From the NCBI GenBank assembly GCA_002311745.1, contig DBZL01000019.1, positions 1-39,629 on the forward strand: DNA of 39,629 bases, read 5' to 3'. Shown piece by piece: positions 7,409 to 16,183 of the stretch. Both the position numbers and the translations under genes were made by a program. Origin of the DNA: Phycisphaerales bacterium UBA1161. GTDB taxonomy: Bacteria; Planctomycetota; Phycisphaerae; Tepidisphaerales; Tepidisphaeraceae. How positions within the stretch are numbered: the stretch's first letter is position 1; each line of letters opens with the position of its first letter. The notes under the pieces were generated by a model. That model made no database searches and was not told where the DNA came from. It was given only the letters and a program-made list of their open reading frames with translations.

Positions 7409-9102
7409 AGGGTTCTCTTCACGCCGTCGTGCTGGCGCTGGTTCTGGCCGGCTCGTTTGTCCTGAAGCTGCATCACCTGGATCACGCCGCCGTCAAACCG
7501 CTCGATGAGGTCTTCCACGCCATCGTGGCGCGCAATCTGCTGAAGCATCCGTTATTGCCGACGCTGGTGGATCGCCCGTATCTGCCCTACGACTACCGCG
7601 ACTGGCAGAGCAGCCACATCTGGCTGCACAAACCGCCGATGGCACTTTGGCAGACCGCGCTTTCCTACGCGATCCTGGGCGTCAATGGCCTGGCGCTGCG
7701 CCTGCCATCGGCGATCCTGTCCACGCTGGCGGCGTGGATGACGTACCTGATCGGCAAGGAACTGCTGGACCGCACCGCCGGCCTGATCGCGTCGGCGCTG
7801 CAGGCGTTCAATCCCACGCTGCTCATGATGGTGCACGGATACGTGTTTTCCGATCAAGTGGACGTCTCCCTGCTCTTCTGGACGGAGGTGGCGATTTTGT
7901 TCCTGGCCCGCGGTGTGCGCAGCGGCCGGAGTTCGGACATGGTGTTGTGCGGCGTCGCCCAGGGCTTGGCGTTCCTGTCCAAGAATTTTCCGGCTTTGGT
8001 GGTGACGGGGCTTGTGGTCGTTGCGTGGCTCCTGCCGCGCACCAGACTAGCCAAGCGCGATGCGAGCCGCGTCGTCGGCCGCGGCGTGCTGGTCATGCTG
8101 GCGGCGACGGTCGCCATGGTGATGCCGTGGATGATCTACATCTTTGTCCGCTTTCCCGTGCAAGCGCGGTATGACAATCTGCTTCTGTGGCAGCATTTCA
8201 ACAGAAACGTCGAGCACTGGGCGGCGCCGTGGGATCGTGTGATCTTCACGTATTGGATCGAGGTTTTTCACGTGTACTACCCGGCCGTCCTTGCGGCCGC
8301 CGCCGTGCTGACGATTCGCGCTGCCCGCCATCGCCAGATGGGCCTGTGGCTGGTCCTGGCCTGGGCGGCGGGGGTAACGCTGCCCAATCTGCTGGTCGTT
8401 TCGAAAACCATGACGGCGTCGCTGCTCGGCTGGCCGGCGATGTGGCTGCTGCTGGGATATCTGATCTGGCTGGCACTTTGCGGCGATGCCTGGGCGTTGG
8501 GCACGTGGCTGGCAGCGATGCTCCTGGCGGCGATCTTCCTGAATCGCGCGTCCATCCCGCAAGAAGGCTGGGGCTACGACCCGCATGGGTCGATCATGCT
8601 TCAGCACCTGTGGGTGATCTGGCATGTTGTTGGCGCATTGGCGATGGGTGCAGGGGTCGCGTGGATCATGCGCAGACGAACCGGGCTGCGGCGGCCGCTG
8701 GTCATGGTGGTGACACTGGCCATGCTCTATTTGGGTGTGCGATGGTGGAAGGGGGCCGTGCCGCGCGGCTACGCGTACCTCGCCTGGGAAGTGACGCAGA
8801 TCGACAAAGAGCATCCCAATTTTCTGGAGGTCGGCCAATTTGCCCAAACATTGCCGGCCAACGCAGCGTTCATTGTGGATGAGAGCGATCGCCTGGAGAA
8901 CAAGCTGCTGGAATTTGCCGCCGATCGGTCGTGTTACCCGATGGACGGCGGCGGTTGGCGCCAGCAGGCATCGGCGTTGACGGCGGCGGGGGCGCTGCCG
9001 TATGTGGTGTCGTCTGGGCCGCAGGCGTTGCCGGCGGTGTTTATCGACCGCGACGAGCGGCACAACATATACGCCGCGACGAGCCGGACGTCAGGGAAGT
9101 GA
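7405..9102 (+). CDS. polytopic GT-C glycosyltransferase (PMT/ArnT-like, family 39/83)
   Basis: A 565-residue integral membrane protein with about a dozen hydrophobic segments. After the first segment comes the acidic LDEVFHA motif, then HKPPMALW and LRLPSAILSTLAAWMTYLIG, typical of polyprenyl-phosphate-dependent mannosyl/arabinosyl transferases (ArnT/PMT_2). Such enzymes move a lipid-linked sugar onto a protein or lipid on the outer face of the membrane. The start is a TTG that overlaps the lutB stop (TTGA) with AAGGA about 7 nt upstream. It sits between lutB and lutC, with lutC starting 1 nt after its stop, which is an odd position for this family. The acceptor cannot be read from sequence. 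Confidence 0.85.
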   Translation: MKGSLHAVVLALVLAGSFVLKLHHLDHAAVKPLDEVFHAIVARNLLKHPLLPTLVDRPYLPYDYRDWQSSHIWLHKPPMALWQTALSYAILGVNGLALRLPSAILSTLAAWMTYLIGKELLDRTAGLIASALQAFNPTLLMMVHGYVFSDQVDVSLLFWTEVAILFLARGVRSGRSSDMVLCGVAQGLAFLSKNFPALVVTGLVVVAWLLPRTRLAKRDASRVVGRGVLVMLAATVAMVMPWMIYIFVRFPVQARYDNLLLWQHFNRNVEHWAAPWDRVIFTYWIEVFHVYYPAVLAAAAVLTIRAARHRQMGLWLVLAWAAGVTLPNLLVVSKTMTASLLGWPAMWLLLGYLIWLALCGDAWALGTWLAAMLLAAIFLNRASIPQEGWGYDPHGSIMLQHLWVIWHVVGALAMGAGVAWIMRRRTGLRRPLVMVVTLAMLYLGVRWWKGAVPRGYAYLAWEVTQIDKEHPNFLEVGQFAQTLPANAAFIVDESDRLENKLLEFAADRSCYPMDGGGWRQQASALTAAGALPYVVSSGPQALPAVFIDRDERHNIYAATSRTSGK

Positions 9103-9103
9103 C

Positions 9104-9766
9104 ATGGTGCAGAGCGATCCTCATGATCTGATCCATCGCGTGGGCAAAGCCCTGGGCCGCACCAAGCCGCTGGATGCGCCTCCGACGCCCCCGGTGATCG
9201 ACGAGCCAATCACGCGCCTGGTGCACAGCGACGTTCAACTGGTCGAGCTGTTTCTCAAGAGAGCCGAGGTCGCGCAGTTCCTGGTCGAGCCCAGCGCCGC
9301 CGGCGAGCTGGCGGGAAAATTGATCCAGTTTCTGCGGGCGCAAAATTGCCGCCGCATCGGCCTGAGCGTCTCGCCGCTGTTGGAGAGCTTGAATCTCCCG
9401 GCTGCCCTGAAAGCGGCCGGCTTGGACGCGCATACCTGGGACCAGTTGACTCTGGATCAGACCTACGATCTGGACTGCGGCATCACGGACGTGTGGGCGG
9501 CGGTGGCGGAAACCGGCAGCCTGGTCATCCGTCCCGATCCGGCGCAGGGGCGGGCCCTGTCGCTGACCCCGCCTGTTCACGTCGCCATCGTGGAACCGAA
9601 GAACGTGCTGGCCGACTTGCTGGACCTGTTTGAAAAGATCGCGCACGAGCAGCCGCCGCCCAACGTGACGGTCATCACCGGCCCGTCGCAGACCGCGGAT
9701 ATCGAGGCGGTCATGGTGAAAGGCGTGCACGGCCCGGGCGTGGTGAAGGTGTTCGTGGTGACGTAG
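9104..9766 (+). CDS. lutC: lactate utilisation protein LutC (LUD domain)
   Basis: Third subunit of the LutABC lactate-oxidation complex: a 220-residue stand-alone LUD domain. Typical segments are CGITDVWAAVAETGSLV, SLTPPVHVAIV and VTVITGPSQTADIE, followed by GVHGPG near the end. ATG 9104 has AGGGAAG upstream and lies directly after the glycosyltransferase stop, so it is probably translated from the same mRNA. Separation of lutC from lutB by a foreign gene suggests a later insertion that kept the operon reading through. Confidence 0.92.
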   Translation: MVQSDPHDLIHRVGKALGRTKPLDAPPTPPVIDEPITRLVHSDVQLVELFLKRAEVAQFLVEPSAAGELAGKLIQFLRAQNCRRIGLSVSPLLESLNLPAALKAAGLDAHTWDQLTLDQTYDLDCGITDVWAAVAETGSLVIRPDPAQGRALSLTPPVHVAIVEPKNVLADLLDLFEKIAHEQPPPNVTVITGPSQTADIEAVMVKGVHGPGVVKVFVVT

Positions 9767-9788
9767 CCCCGCATGTACATGCGGGGCT
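9765..9788. terminator. 24-bp perfect palindrome after lutC
   Basis: A perfect inverted repeat with half-site AGCCCCGCATGT overlaps the last base pairs of the lutC stop codon. It would form a strong hairpin, but no T-run follows, so it may be a rho-independent terminator of the GC-only kind or a protein site. It argues that the lut transcript ends here and that the next gene has its own start. Confidence 0.5.
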
Positions 9789-9877
9789 TCGGCGATGCGT
9801 CATCGGACGAAGCGAAAATCGGCTTGCAGGCTGGTCATGCACAGTCCCGGCGATGGAATTTATTCCGGCGCGGGGGC

Positions 9878-11080
9878 ATGATTACACACATGGACAGGGA
9901 CAAACTGTTTGCGTTGCTGGACGCGTTTGCGGTGGAATTGCCGAGCTGGGGGTTCGCCGATACGGGGACGCGGTTCGGCAAATTCCTGCAGCCGGCGGCG
10001 GCCTCCACCATCGAGGAAAAAATCGCGGACGCGGGGACGGTCCACCAATACACCGGCTGCTGCCCCAGGGTGGCGGTGCACGTGCTGTGGGATTTTTCCA
10101 TGGGGGTGGACGCCACGGCGACGGCCGATCTGGCGGCCAAACATGGCATCCGCATCGGGGCCGTCAACCCGAATTTCTTTGAAGACCAGGTGTACAAATT
10201 CGGCTCCGTGTGCAACCCGGATGAATCGGTCCGCGAGCACGCGCATCGGCACATGATGGACAGCATCGCCATCGCCAAGGCGGTCAAGAGCGACACGATC
10301 AGCCTGTGGTTCGCCGACGGCACCAACTACCCCGGCCAGGACGAGATCGCATCCCGCAAAGGGCGCATGCACGGGGCCCTGCGGCAATGGCATGATGCGC
10401 TTGCGCCGGGGATGAAAATGCTGATCGAATACAAGCCCTTCGATCCGGCGTTCTATCACACGGATATCACGGATTGGGGCATGGCGTACGTCTTCGCCAA
10501 GGACGCGGGCCGCAAGGCCAAGGTGCTGGTGGATACGGGGCATCACTTGCCGGGACAAAACATCGAGCACATCGTGGCGTTTTTGATCGACGAAGAAATG
10601 CTGGGCGGATTTCATTTCAACGACCGCAAGTACGCGGATGACGATTTGACGTTTGGGAGCATCGACCCGTACGCGGCGTTTCGGACTTTTTGCGAGATTC
10701 GCAACGCCGCCGAGGCGGGAAAGGATGTGTCCGGCATCGCGTACATGGTGGACCAGAGCCACAACCTCAAGCCCAAGGTGGAGGCGATGATCCAGACGGT
10801 GGTCATGGCGCAGGAACTTTACGCCAAGGCGTGCCTGGTGGATCGGGGGAAACTGCGCGATGCGCAGGCGCGGACCAACACCATCGACGCCGAGGAGTGC
10901 CTCAAATCCGCGTTTTTCACGGATGTGAAGGCGCTGTTGGCCGAGTGGCGCAAGGGCAAGAGCCTCGAGGCCGATCCGCTGGGGGCGTATCGCGTAAGCG
11001 GCTACGAAGCGCGCGTGGCCAGGGAGCGCGAGGCCGTGCGGGCCGCCCGCGGGGGCACGTCATCCACGTCATACGCGTAG
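9878..11080 (+). CDS. rhaI: L-rhamnose isomerase-type TIM-barrel sugar isomerase (RhaI)
   Basis: About 400 residues; interconverts aldose and ketose sugars such as L-rhamnose/L-rhamnulose using a divalent metal. The family segments MLIEYKPFDPAFY (metal-binding Glu), VLVDTGHHLPGQNIE (Asp/His) and GGFHFNDRKYADDDLT match the Pseudomonas-type rhamnose isomerase rather than E. coli RhaA. Two ATGs compete: 9878, directly after a GGGGG run, and 9890, four codons later; the family N-terminus fits either. The open frame further upstream runs into the lutC palindrome and is not used. The MFS transporter 9 nt downstream is likely its operon partner. Other six-carbon sugars are possible substrates. Confidence 0.85.
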   Translation: MITHMDRDKLFALLDAFAVELPSWGFADTGTRFGKFLQPAAASTIEEKIADAGTVHQYTGCCPRVAVHVLWDFSMGVDATATADLAAKHGIRIGAVNPNFFEDQVYKFGSVCNPDESVREHAHRHMMDSIAIAKAVKSDTISLWFADGTNYPGQDEIASRKGRMHGALRQWHDALAPGMKMLIEYKPFDPAFYHTDITDWGMAYVFAKDAGRKAKVLVDTGHHLPGQNIEHIVAFLIDEEMLGGFHFNDRKYADDDLTFGSIDPYAAFRTFCEIRNAAEAGKDVSGIAYMVDQSHNLKPKVEAMIQTVVMAQELYAKACLVDRGKLRDAQARTNTIDAEECLKSAFFTDVKALLAEWRKGKSLEADPLGAYRVSGYEARVAREREAVRAARGGTSSTSYA

Positions 11081-11089
11081 CCGATTCCC

Positions 11090-12361
11090 ATGCAAACGCG
11101 ACTGCCGACTTTCCGCAGCCACCTCACGCTCGTGCTGTCTGCCGTGCTGCACGCGTTCACGCACGCCTACGCCTCGATGCTCGTGCCGCTGTATCTGGTG
11201 ATGGTCACGGACCTCAAATTGGGCGGCGTGCGCTCGGCGTCGCTGATCGTGACGCTGTACGGGGCGGTGTATTGCCTGGGCAGCTACACGGCGGGGGCGC
11301 TGTCGGACCGGTTTGATCGGAAAGTTTTGCTGAGCATCGGCCTATTGGGCAACGCGGCCAGCATCGTGGCGATCGGGCTGTGCCGTAATTATCCGATGAT
11401 CGTGATGCTGGGGATCGCGGCGGGGGCGTTCGGGACGCTGTTTCATCCCGCGGCCAATGCGCTGGCGCCGGCGCATTACCCCAAATCGCCGGCGATGGCC
11501 ATCGGGCTGTTGGGCGCCGGCTCGGGCGTGGGATTCTTCTTCGGTCCGCAATACGCCGGCTGGCGTACCCACACGGCCGCATGGCATTGGGCAAGCGTCG
11601 CCCAATGGCAAAAACCGTGCGTGGAACTGGGGGTGATGGGCCTGATCGTCGGTGTCATATTTCTCTTTGTCGGCGCCGAAGCGAACGATTCCGCCTCGCG
11701 CCATGTGCCGGACAAGATCAATCGCGTCCAGCGGGTTCGGGTGATCCAGTCCGCGTTGATCCTGATGTTCCGCGATTTTTGCGGGGCGGCGATTTTTTCC
11801 CTGGCGGCGATCTATCTGCAGCGCGCGTTTCACGTCGGCGTGCAGCGCACCGGCTTGATGGTGGGAATCATGGTCTTGCCCAGCGTGCTGTTCAATCCGT
11901 TATTCGTGTATCTGACGTCGGGCCGGCGGCGCATGGGCGGGCTTAGCCTGATTCTTTTCCTGGCGGCGGTGGTGGCGGCGGTTACGCCGCTGGTCGGCGG
12001 GGGGTGGGTACTTGCGATTTTGTGCGTGTACCAGACGCTGCAAATGGGGAGCTTTGCCGTGGGCGACGTGGCGATGCTGGAGCGCGTGGCGCCGGAAGTT
12101 CGCGGCAGGGTGGTGGGATTGTTCATGGTGATCGCCGGCACGTTCGGGGCGCTGGGGCCGTGGGTCATGGGGGCATGGACCGACCTGCTGGGCCCGCGCG
12201 GCGGCGAACCATCCGGCTATTTTGGGCCATTCGGACTCATCAGCGCTTTCATGCTGCTTGCCGCGGTTGCGCCGCCTTGGCTGGCAAAACTGGGGCCGGT
12301 GTCCGAGACCATGAAGCTGGTGGAAGAAATCTCCCCGGCGACCATGGGGGCAACGCCGTAG
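11090..12361 (+). CDS. MFS transporter
   Basis: A 423-residue membrane protein with about 12 hydrophobic segments. The first-half loop GALSDRFDRKVLLSIGLLG is the MFS loop 2-3 motif, and FHPAANALAP and GLLGAGSGVGFFFGP resemble the FSR-like group of drug or small-molecule exporters. Start ATG 11090 is 9 nt after the rhaI stop, with a weak ribosome-binding site. Pairing with rhaI suggests sugar or sugar-product transport, but family resemblance alone points as much to efflux. It is convergent with the next gene, 11 nt apart. Confidence 0.82.
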   Translation: MQTRLPTFRSHLTLVLSAVLHAFTHAYASMLVPLYLVMVTDLKLGGVRSASLIVTLYGAVYCLGSYTAGALSDRFDRKVLLSIGLLGNAASIVAIGLCRNYPMIVMLGIAAGAFGTLFHPAANALAPAHYPKSPAMAIGLLGAGSGVGFFFGPQYAGWRTHTAAWHWASVAQWQKPCVELGVMGLIVGVIFLFVGAEANDSASRHVPDKINRVQRVRVIQSALILMFRDFCGAAIFSLAAIYLQRAFHVGVQRTGLMVGIMVLPSVLFNPLFVYLTSGRRRMGGLSLILFLAAVVAAVTPLVGGGWVLAILCVYQTLQMGSFAVGDVAMLERVAPEVRGRVVGLFMVIAGTFGALGPWVMGAWTDLLGPRGGEPSGYFGPFGLISAFMLLAAVAPPWLAKLGPVSETMKLVEEISPATMGATP

Positions 12362-12372
12362 TCAGACACTTT

Positions 12373-13017
12373 TCACGGCCGCGGGGAGATCAGCAGTTGA
12401 TCCTGATTGTTCAGCCAGGCATCGACGGTATGACGCGCGCCGTCCGTGTCGTAATCGAAGGTGAAATGGGACGGATTCGATGCATCGACCTGGCCGGCGA
12501 AAACTTTGAGACGCCGGCACGACGGCGGAATAGCTACCGACTGCATGTTGTTCGGTATTTTACGGTACGGCGGAGGATAATCATTGAGGTCATTGGCGCC
12601 AATCTGAACGGAAAAACTGGATTCCTCTAATGGGGCGCTCCACATTCCAACATCGGCCCAGACGACTTCACGTGCACCATTCGGTTGACGCATCTCGTGC
12701 AAGAAGAGCGTTCCGTGGAAGGTCAGACCTGAACTGCATCCGCCAAAGTCCTGCAAATGAGCTTCGGCTGGTACCGCGTCGCAATACAAAAGCTGGCGGT
12801 GCGCAACATCAAAGTCGAAAACGACATGATCGCGCGGCGACGTGTAACCCAGGCAGCGATTTTGCCAATAGAGGAATTGCGTCCATCGCCAGGTGGGTGG
12901 GCCTAGGAAATAAACCGTGGCGATTGCTCCCAGAAGGAGGATGACTCGGACACTGCGGCGGTACCAGCGCTTTTGGCTGGTGGGAATCTGTCCGTAATCG
13001 AGGATGCGCTCGTCCAT
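12373..13017 (-). CDS. unknown single-pass membrane protein downstream of hisS
   Basis: 214 residues, not recognised. A hydrophobic segment at about residues 22-40 (VILLLGAIATVYFLGP) is followed by a soluble, probably extracytoplasmic region with several Cys (CLGY, YCDAV, GGCSSG, PPSCRRLKVF). ATG 13017 is taken as the start; a GTG six codons upstream is possible and neither has a good ribosome-binding site. It follows hisS by 27 nt on the same strand. Confidence 0.6.
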   Translation of the reverse strand: MDERILDYGQIPTSQKRWYRRSVRVILLLGAIATVYFLGPPTWRWTQFLYWQNRCLGYTSPRDHVVFDFDVAHRQLLYCDAVPAEAHLQDFGGCSSGLTFHGTLFLHEMRQPNGAREVVWADVGMWSAPLEESSFSVQIGANDLNDYPPPYRKIPNNMQSVAIPPSCRRLKVFAGQVDASNPSHFTFDYDTDGARHTVDAWLNNQDQLLISPRP

Positions 13018-13044
13018 GAGCGAAGCGCGTCGCACGCGACGCGG

Positions 13045-14316
13045 CTAAAAGTCGGGAATCATCGAACGCATACGTTCAATCAATTCGACGCGCGGAATGG
13101 ATGATTGTTCACCGGTGCCGAGATTTTTCACGGTCACCTGGCCGTTTTTCAATTCGTCGTCGCCGAGGATCAGACAAAGCTTGGCTGATTCCCGATCGGC
13201 CTGTTTGAATTGTGCCTTGATCGAACGATCCGACAAGTCTATGTCCGCGGCGATGCCGGCGCTTCGCAATTCTCGCAATAAATCCCAGCACGCTTGGCGT
13301 GCGGCGGGGCCGTGGGCGATGAGCCAGATCAACGGGCCGCGCGGATCGGGCAACTGGGCCTGCTGGGCGTCGAGGGCGATCAAGAGGCGCTCGATGCCGG
13401 CGCCGAAGCCGACGCCGGGAGTCGGGCGGCCGCCGAGCGTTTCCACCAGATTGTCGTAACGACCGCCGCCGCCGATGGCATTTTGCGCGCCCAGCCCCGG
13501 GGCCGTTACCTCCCAAAGCGTCTCGGTATAGTAGTCAAAACCACGAACCAGGTTGGCGTTTGCTTCAAAAGCAGCGGCGCCTTGGAGCAGTTCTTGCACG
13601 CGCTGGAAATGCGCGCGACTGCGGTCGGACAGAGAGTCGACGGCCGGTGGGGCGCCTTTGCACGCTTCCACATCCCGAGGGTCCTTGCTATCGAGAATCC
13701 GCAGCGGGTTTTCCGTCAGACGCCGTTGGCTGTCTTCGCTCAGCGACGATTTTTGGGGAGTAAGAAAGCGCACCAGCGCGTCGCGATAGCGTGTTTTGCT
13801 CTCGGCATCGCCGAGGCTGTTGATGTGAAGGACGAAATCCTTCAGGCCGCAACGGCGATAGAAATCCAACTGAAGGAGGATGCACTCGACATCCTGCTCG
13901 GGCTGGGCGATGCCGAAGGCCTCGACACCGAATTGCCAGTGCTGGCGGAGGCGGCCTTTTTGGGGCCGTTCGTAGCGGAAGTTGGGGCCGATGTAGAAGA
14001 CCTTGGCGCGGCTGCCTTCCTGGGCGATCAGATTGTTTTCTATCACCGCGCGGACGACGCCGGCGGTTCCTTCGGGGCGAAGGGTGATCGAGTCGCCGCC
14101 GCGGTCGGTGAAGGTGAAGGTTTCCTTGGAGACGATGTCCGTGGTTTCGCCGACGCCGCGGTGGAACAGCTCGGTGTATTCAAAGATGGGCGTGCGGATT
14201 TCCTGGAAGTGGTAGAGGCGAGCGACCTGGCGGGCGATGGATTCGACGGACTGCCATTTCCAGCTATCGGCGGGAAGGATATCTGCGGTGCCGCGGGGCG
14301 CCTTGATGCTGGACAT
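13045..14316 (-). CDS. hisS: histidine--tRNA ligase HisS
   Basis: Class II aminoacyl-tRNA synthetase of 423 residues that charges tRNA-His with histidine. Motif 1 region (APRGTADILP, IRTPIFEYTELF), motif 2 (FRYERPQKGRLRQHWQFGVE), the histidine-specific LVRGFDYYTETLWEV and motif 3 (GVGFGAGIERLLIAL) are all present, followed by an anticodon-binding domain. ATG 14316 starts directly at the conserved N-terminus (MSSIKAPRGT), 13 nt after the tig stop; the open frame further upstream is ignored. Confidence 0.96.
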   Translation of the reverse strand: MSSIKAPRGTADILPADSWKWQSVESIARQVARLYHFQEIRTPIFEYTELFHRGVGETTDIVSKETFTFTDRGGDSITLRPEGTAGVVRAVIENNLIAQEGSRAKVFYIGPNFRYERPQKGRLRQHWQFGVEAFGIAQPEQDVECILLQLDFYRRCGLKDFVLHINSLGDAESKTRYRDALVRFLTPQKSSLSEDSQRRLTENPLRILDSKDPRDVEACKGAPPAVDSLSDRSRAHFQRVQELLQGAAAFEANANLVRGFDYYTETLWEVTAPGLGAQNAIGGGGRYDNLVETLGGRPTPGVGFGAGIERLLIALDAQQAQLPDPRGPLIWLIAHGPAARQACWDLLRELRSAGIAADIDLSDRSIKAQFKQADRESAKLCLILGDDELKNGQVTVKNLGTGEQSSIPRVELIERMRSMIPDF

Positions 14317-14329
14317 GGCTGGGGCGGCG

Positions 14330-15745
14330 CTAGGCCGGTTGGTCGTCTTCGACGGGCGGCTCGATCTCCTCAATCTGGGCGGATTCGAGGATTTTATCCA
14401 CGGCCTTCTGCTCGCGCATTTGGACGTACATGCTCATGAGCGAGCCGTCGGCGGACATTTCCTGGCGGACTTTTTCGGGGCGGCGGCCCGTCTGGGCGGC
14501 GATGCCGGCGATGCGGCCGTTGAGCTCGGCCTCGTTGACCTCGACGTTCTGCTCGGCGGCGACTTTCTGGAGGATGAAGAAGAGTTTCAGTTCGCGGGCG
14601 GCCTCATCGGCGGCGCCGCTGCGGAGTTCTTCCAGTTGTTCCTGGATTTTGGGCTCGGGCACGCCGCGCATCATCAGCTCGACCGTGCGCCGCTGCACGA
14701 CGCGGTCGGCCTGGCGCTGCGAGAGCTTGGCCGGGAGGTTGATCCAGACGTTTTGCATCAGGTAATTGTGCACCTGCTCGCGCATGGACTGCTGCACGTC
14801 GTAGGTGACGCGCTCGATCATCTGCTCGCGCAGGGCGTTGCGAAGTTCCTCTTCGGTGGAGAAGCCGAGGTTGGTCAGGAATTCCTGGTTGACCTCGGCG
14901 GGTTCCAGGCGCTTGAGGTCCTTGAGGGATACCTCGACGGTCACGTCTTTGCCGCGGATGTCGTAATTGGGGTGGTCCTCGGGCACTTTGACGGTGAACT
15001 CGCGCGTCTGGCCGGGTCGAAGTCCGCGGAGGTGCTTAAGCGAATCCTCGATCTTGATGCCGTAGATGTAGCCGGGTTCGGCGACGATTTCCAGGTCATG
15101 GCGGTGCCAGATGACGTTGCCGTCCACCTTGAGGTGGAGGTCGCCGAAGAGGTGATCGTTGGCCTCAACGCCGCGGTCCTCGATGGGGATGAGCACGCCC
15201 TGCTGGTCGCGGAGGTTTTTCATTGCCTTATCGATGTGCCGCTCAAGCACCTCGACTTTGGATTTTTTGATTCTCAATCCGGTCAGCGGGGGCAGGGTGA
15301 TGTCGGGCTGCACCTCGATTTGGAAGGAGTAGCTCAGATTTCCGGATTCTGGGAGTTTGAGGTCCTCGGGGTTGCCAAATTCCGGCTCGCCGATGACCTG
15401 CAGGGAATTCTTTTGCACGACCTGCTCGTAGGCTTCGCTGATGAGGGAACGACAGACCTGCTGGCGGACGTCGCCCTGGAAGCGGCGTTCGATGAGTTTC
15501 TGAGGGGCATGTCCGGGTCGAAAGCCGGGGACGGCCGCCTCGCGGCGCAGCTCCTGGAACTGCTCGGTCAGCTTGGAAGTGATCAGATCCTGGGGGATCT
15601 CGATGGTGACTTTTTTGGTGGCTGGGCCGACGTCCTCGATTTTCACCTGATAGGGCAGTTCCTCGGAGGCCTGGGCAGCGGGCTGGGCTGGGGGCTGAGA
15701 GGGCTCGGGGGTGGGTTCCTGAACGGCGGCTTCATTTTCGGCCAT
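14330..15745 (-). CDS. tig: trigger factor (ribosome-associated chaperone)
   Basis: 471 residues; binds the ribosome exit tunnel and folds nascent chains. After a Pro/Ala-rich N-terminal extension of about 28 residues comes the ribosome-binding domain with the signature PGFRPGHAP at about 73-81, then a PPIase-like middle region and a long helical C-terminal chaperone region ending in an acidic tail. ATG 15745 has GAGG 6 nt upstream. The open frame continues to 16003, but that part reads through a tRNA gene and is not coding. The Pro-rich N-terminal extension before the ribosome-binding domain is unusual. Confidence 0.94.
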   Translation of the reverse strand: MAENEAAVQEPTPEPSQPPAQPAAQASEELPYQVKIEDVGPATKKVTIEIPQDLITSKLTEQFQELRREAAVPGFRPGHAPQKLIERRFQGDVRQQVCRSLISEAYEQVVQKNSLQVIGEPEFGNPEDLKLPESGNLSYSFQIEVQPDITLPPLTGLRIKKSKVEVLERHIDKAMKNLRDQQGVLIPIEDRGVEANDHLFGDLHLKVDGNVIWHRHDLEIVAEPGYIYGIKIEDSLKHLRGLRPGQTREFTVKVPEDHPNYDIRGKDVTVEVSLKDLKRLEPAEVNQEFLTNLGFSTEEELRNALREQMIERVTYDVQQSMREQVHNYLMQNVWINLPAKLSQRQADRVVQRRTVELMMRGVPEPKIQEQLEELRSGAADEAARELKLFFILQKVAAEQNVEVNEAELNGRIAGIAAQTGRRPEKVRQEMSADGSLMSMYVQMREQKAVDKILESAQIEEIEPPVEDDQPA

Positions 15746-15858
15746 GGCAAACCTCGACTGGGCGACAACGTGCCGGCAGGGCCAATCCCGACGCGGCGAG
15801 TGGGGGCATTCTAGCGTTTGCTTCGCAAAAGAACAGTAGATCAGTAGAACGGTAGACC

Positions 15859-15895
15859 GTCCCGACCGGTCGGGACTCTGTTCGCCTGCGGCGAA
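15859..15895 (-). terminator. two tandem hairpins after tRNA-Arg
   Basis: A 17-nt hairpin (GTTCGCC-TGC-GGCGAAC, 15880-15896, sharing its outermost base with the tRNA discriminator position) is followed by an 18-bp perfect palindrome GTCCCGACCGGTCGGGAC (15859-15876). Their place right behind the 3' end of the minus-strand tRNA suggests termination or 3'-end processing. Confidence 0.5.
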
Positions 15896-15969
15896 CGCAC
15901 CCGGCAGGACTCGAACCTGCAACCGGCGGATTAGAAATCCGCTGCTCTGTCCTGTTGAGCTACGGGTGC
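15896..15969 (-). tRNA. tRNA-Arg (anticodon TCT)
   Basis: On the minus strand the acceptor stem is GCACCCG pairing with CGGGTGC. The D-arm begins AGCTC, the anticodon arm is GCGGA-TTTCTAA-TCCGC with anticodon TCT, and the T-arm contains GGTTCGAGTCC. Together these give a standard 74-nt cloverleaf reading AGA. No CCA is encoded: the bases after the acceptor form a hairpin. It lies in the 5' region of tig. Confidence 0.96.
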
Positions 15970-16183
15970 CGCCCCTATCGTACATCACCGGCCGCCCAGC
16001 CACGAGGGCACGCCGCCGGTGGCGCGGAACGCTTCCATGGCATGGCTCAAACGATCTGAATCATTCTGCTTCAAACGGTCGGACGGCGATTTGAAGTTTT
16101 GGACCTGACGCAAGGCGATCGGCGTCTGTAAATAAACAGGCGGATCGGGTATGCTGTACCCGGGCTTTCATGGAGGAACCCCT

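Noticed and set aside
15746..16003. N-terminal extension of trigger factor
   Set aside because: It reads through the tRNA-Arg gene and two hairpins; the ATG at 15745 has a ribosome-binding site.
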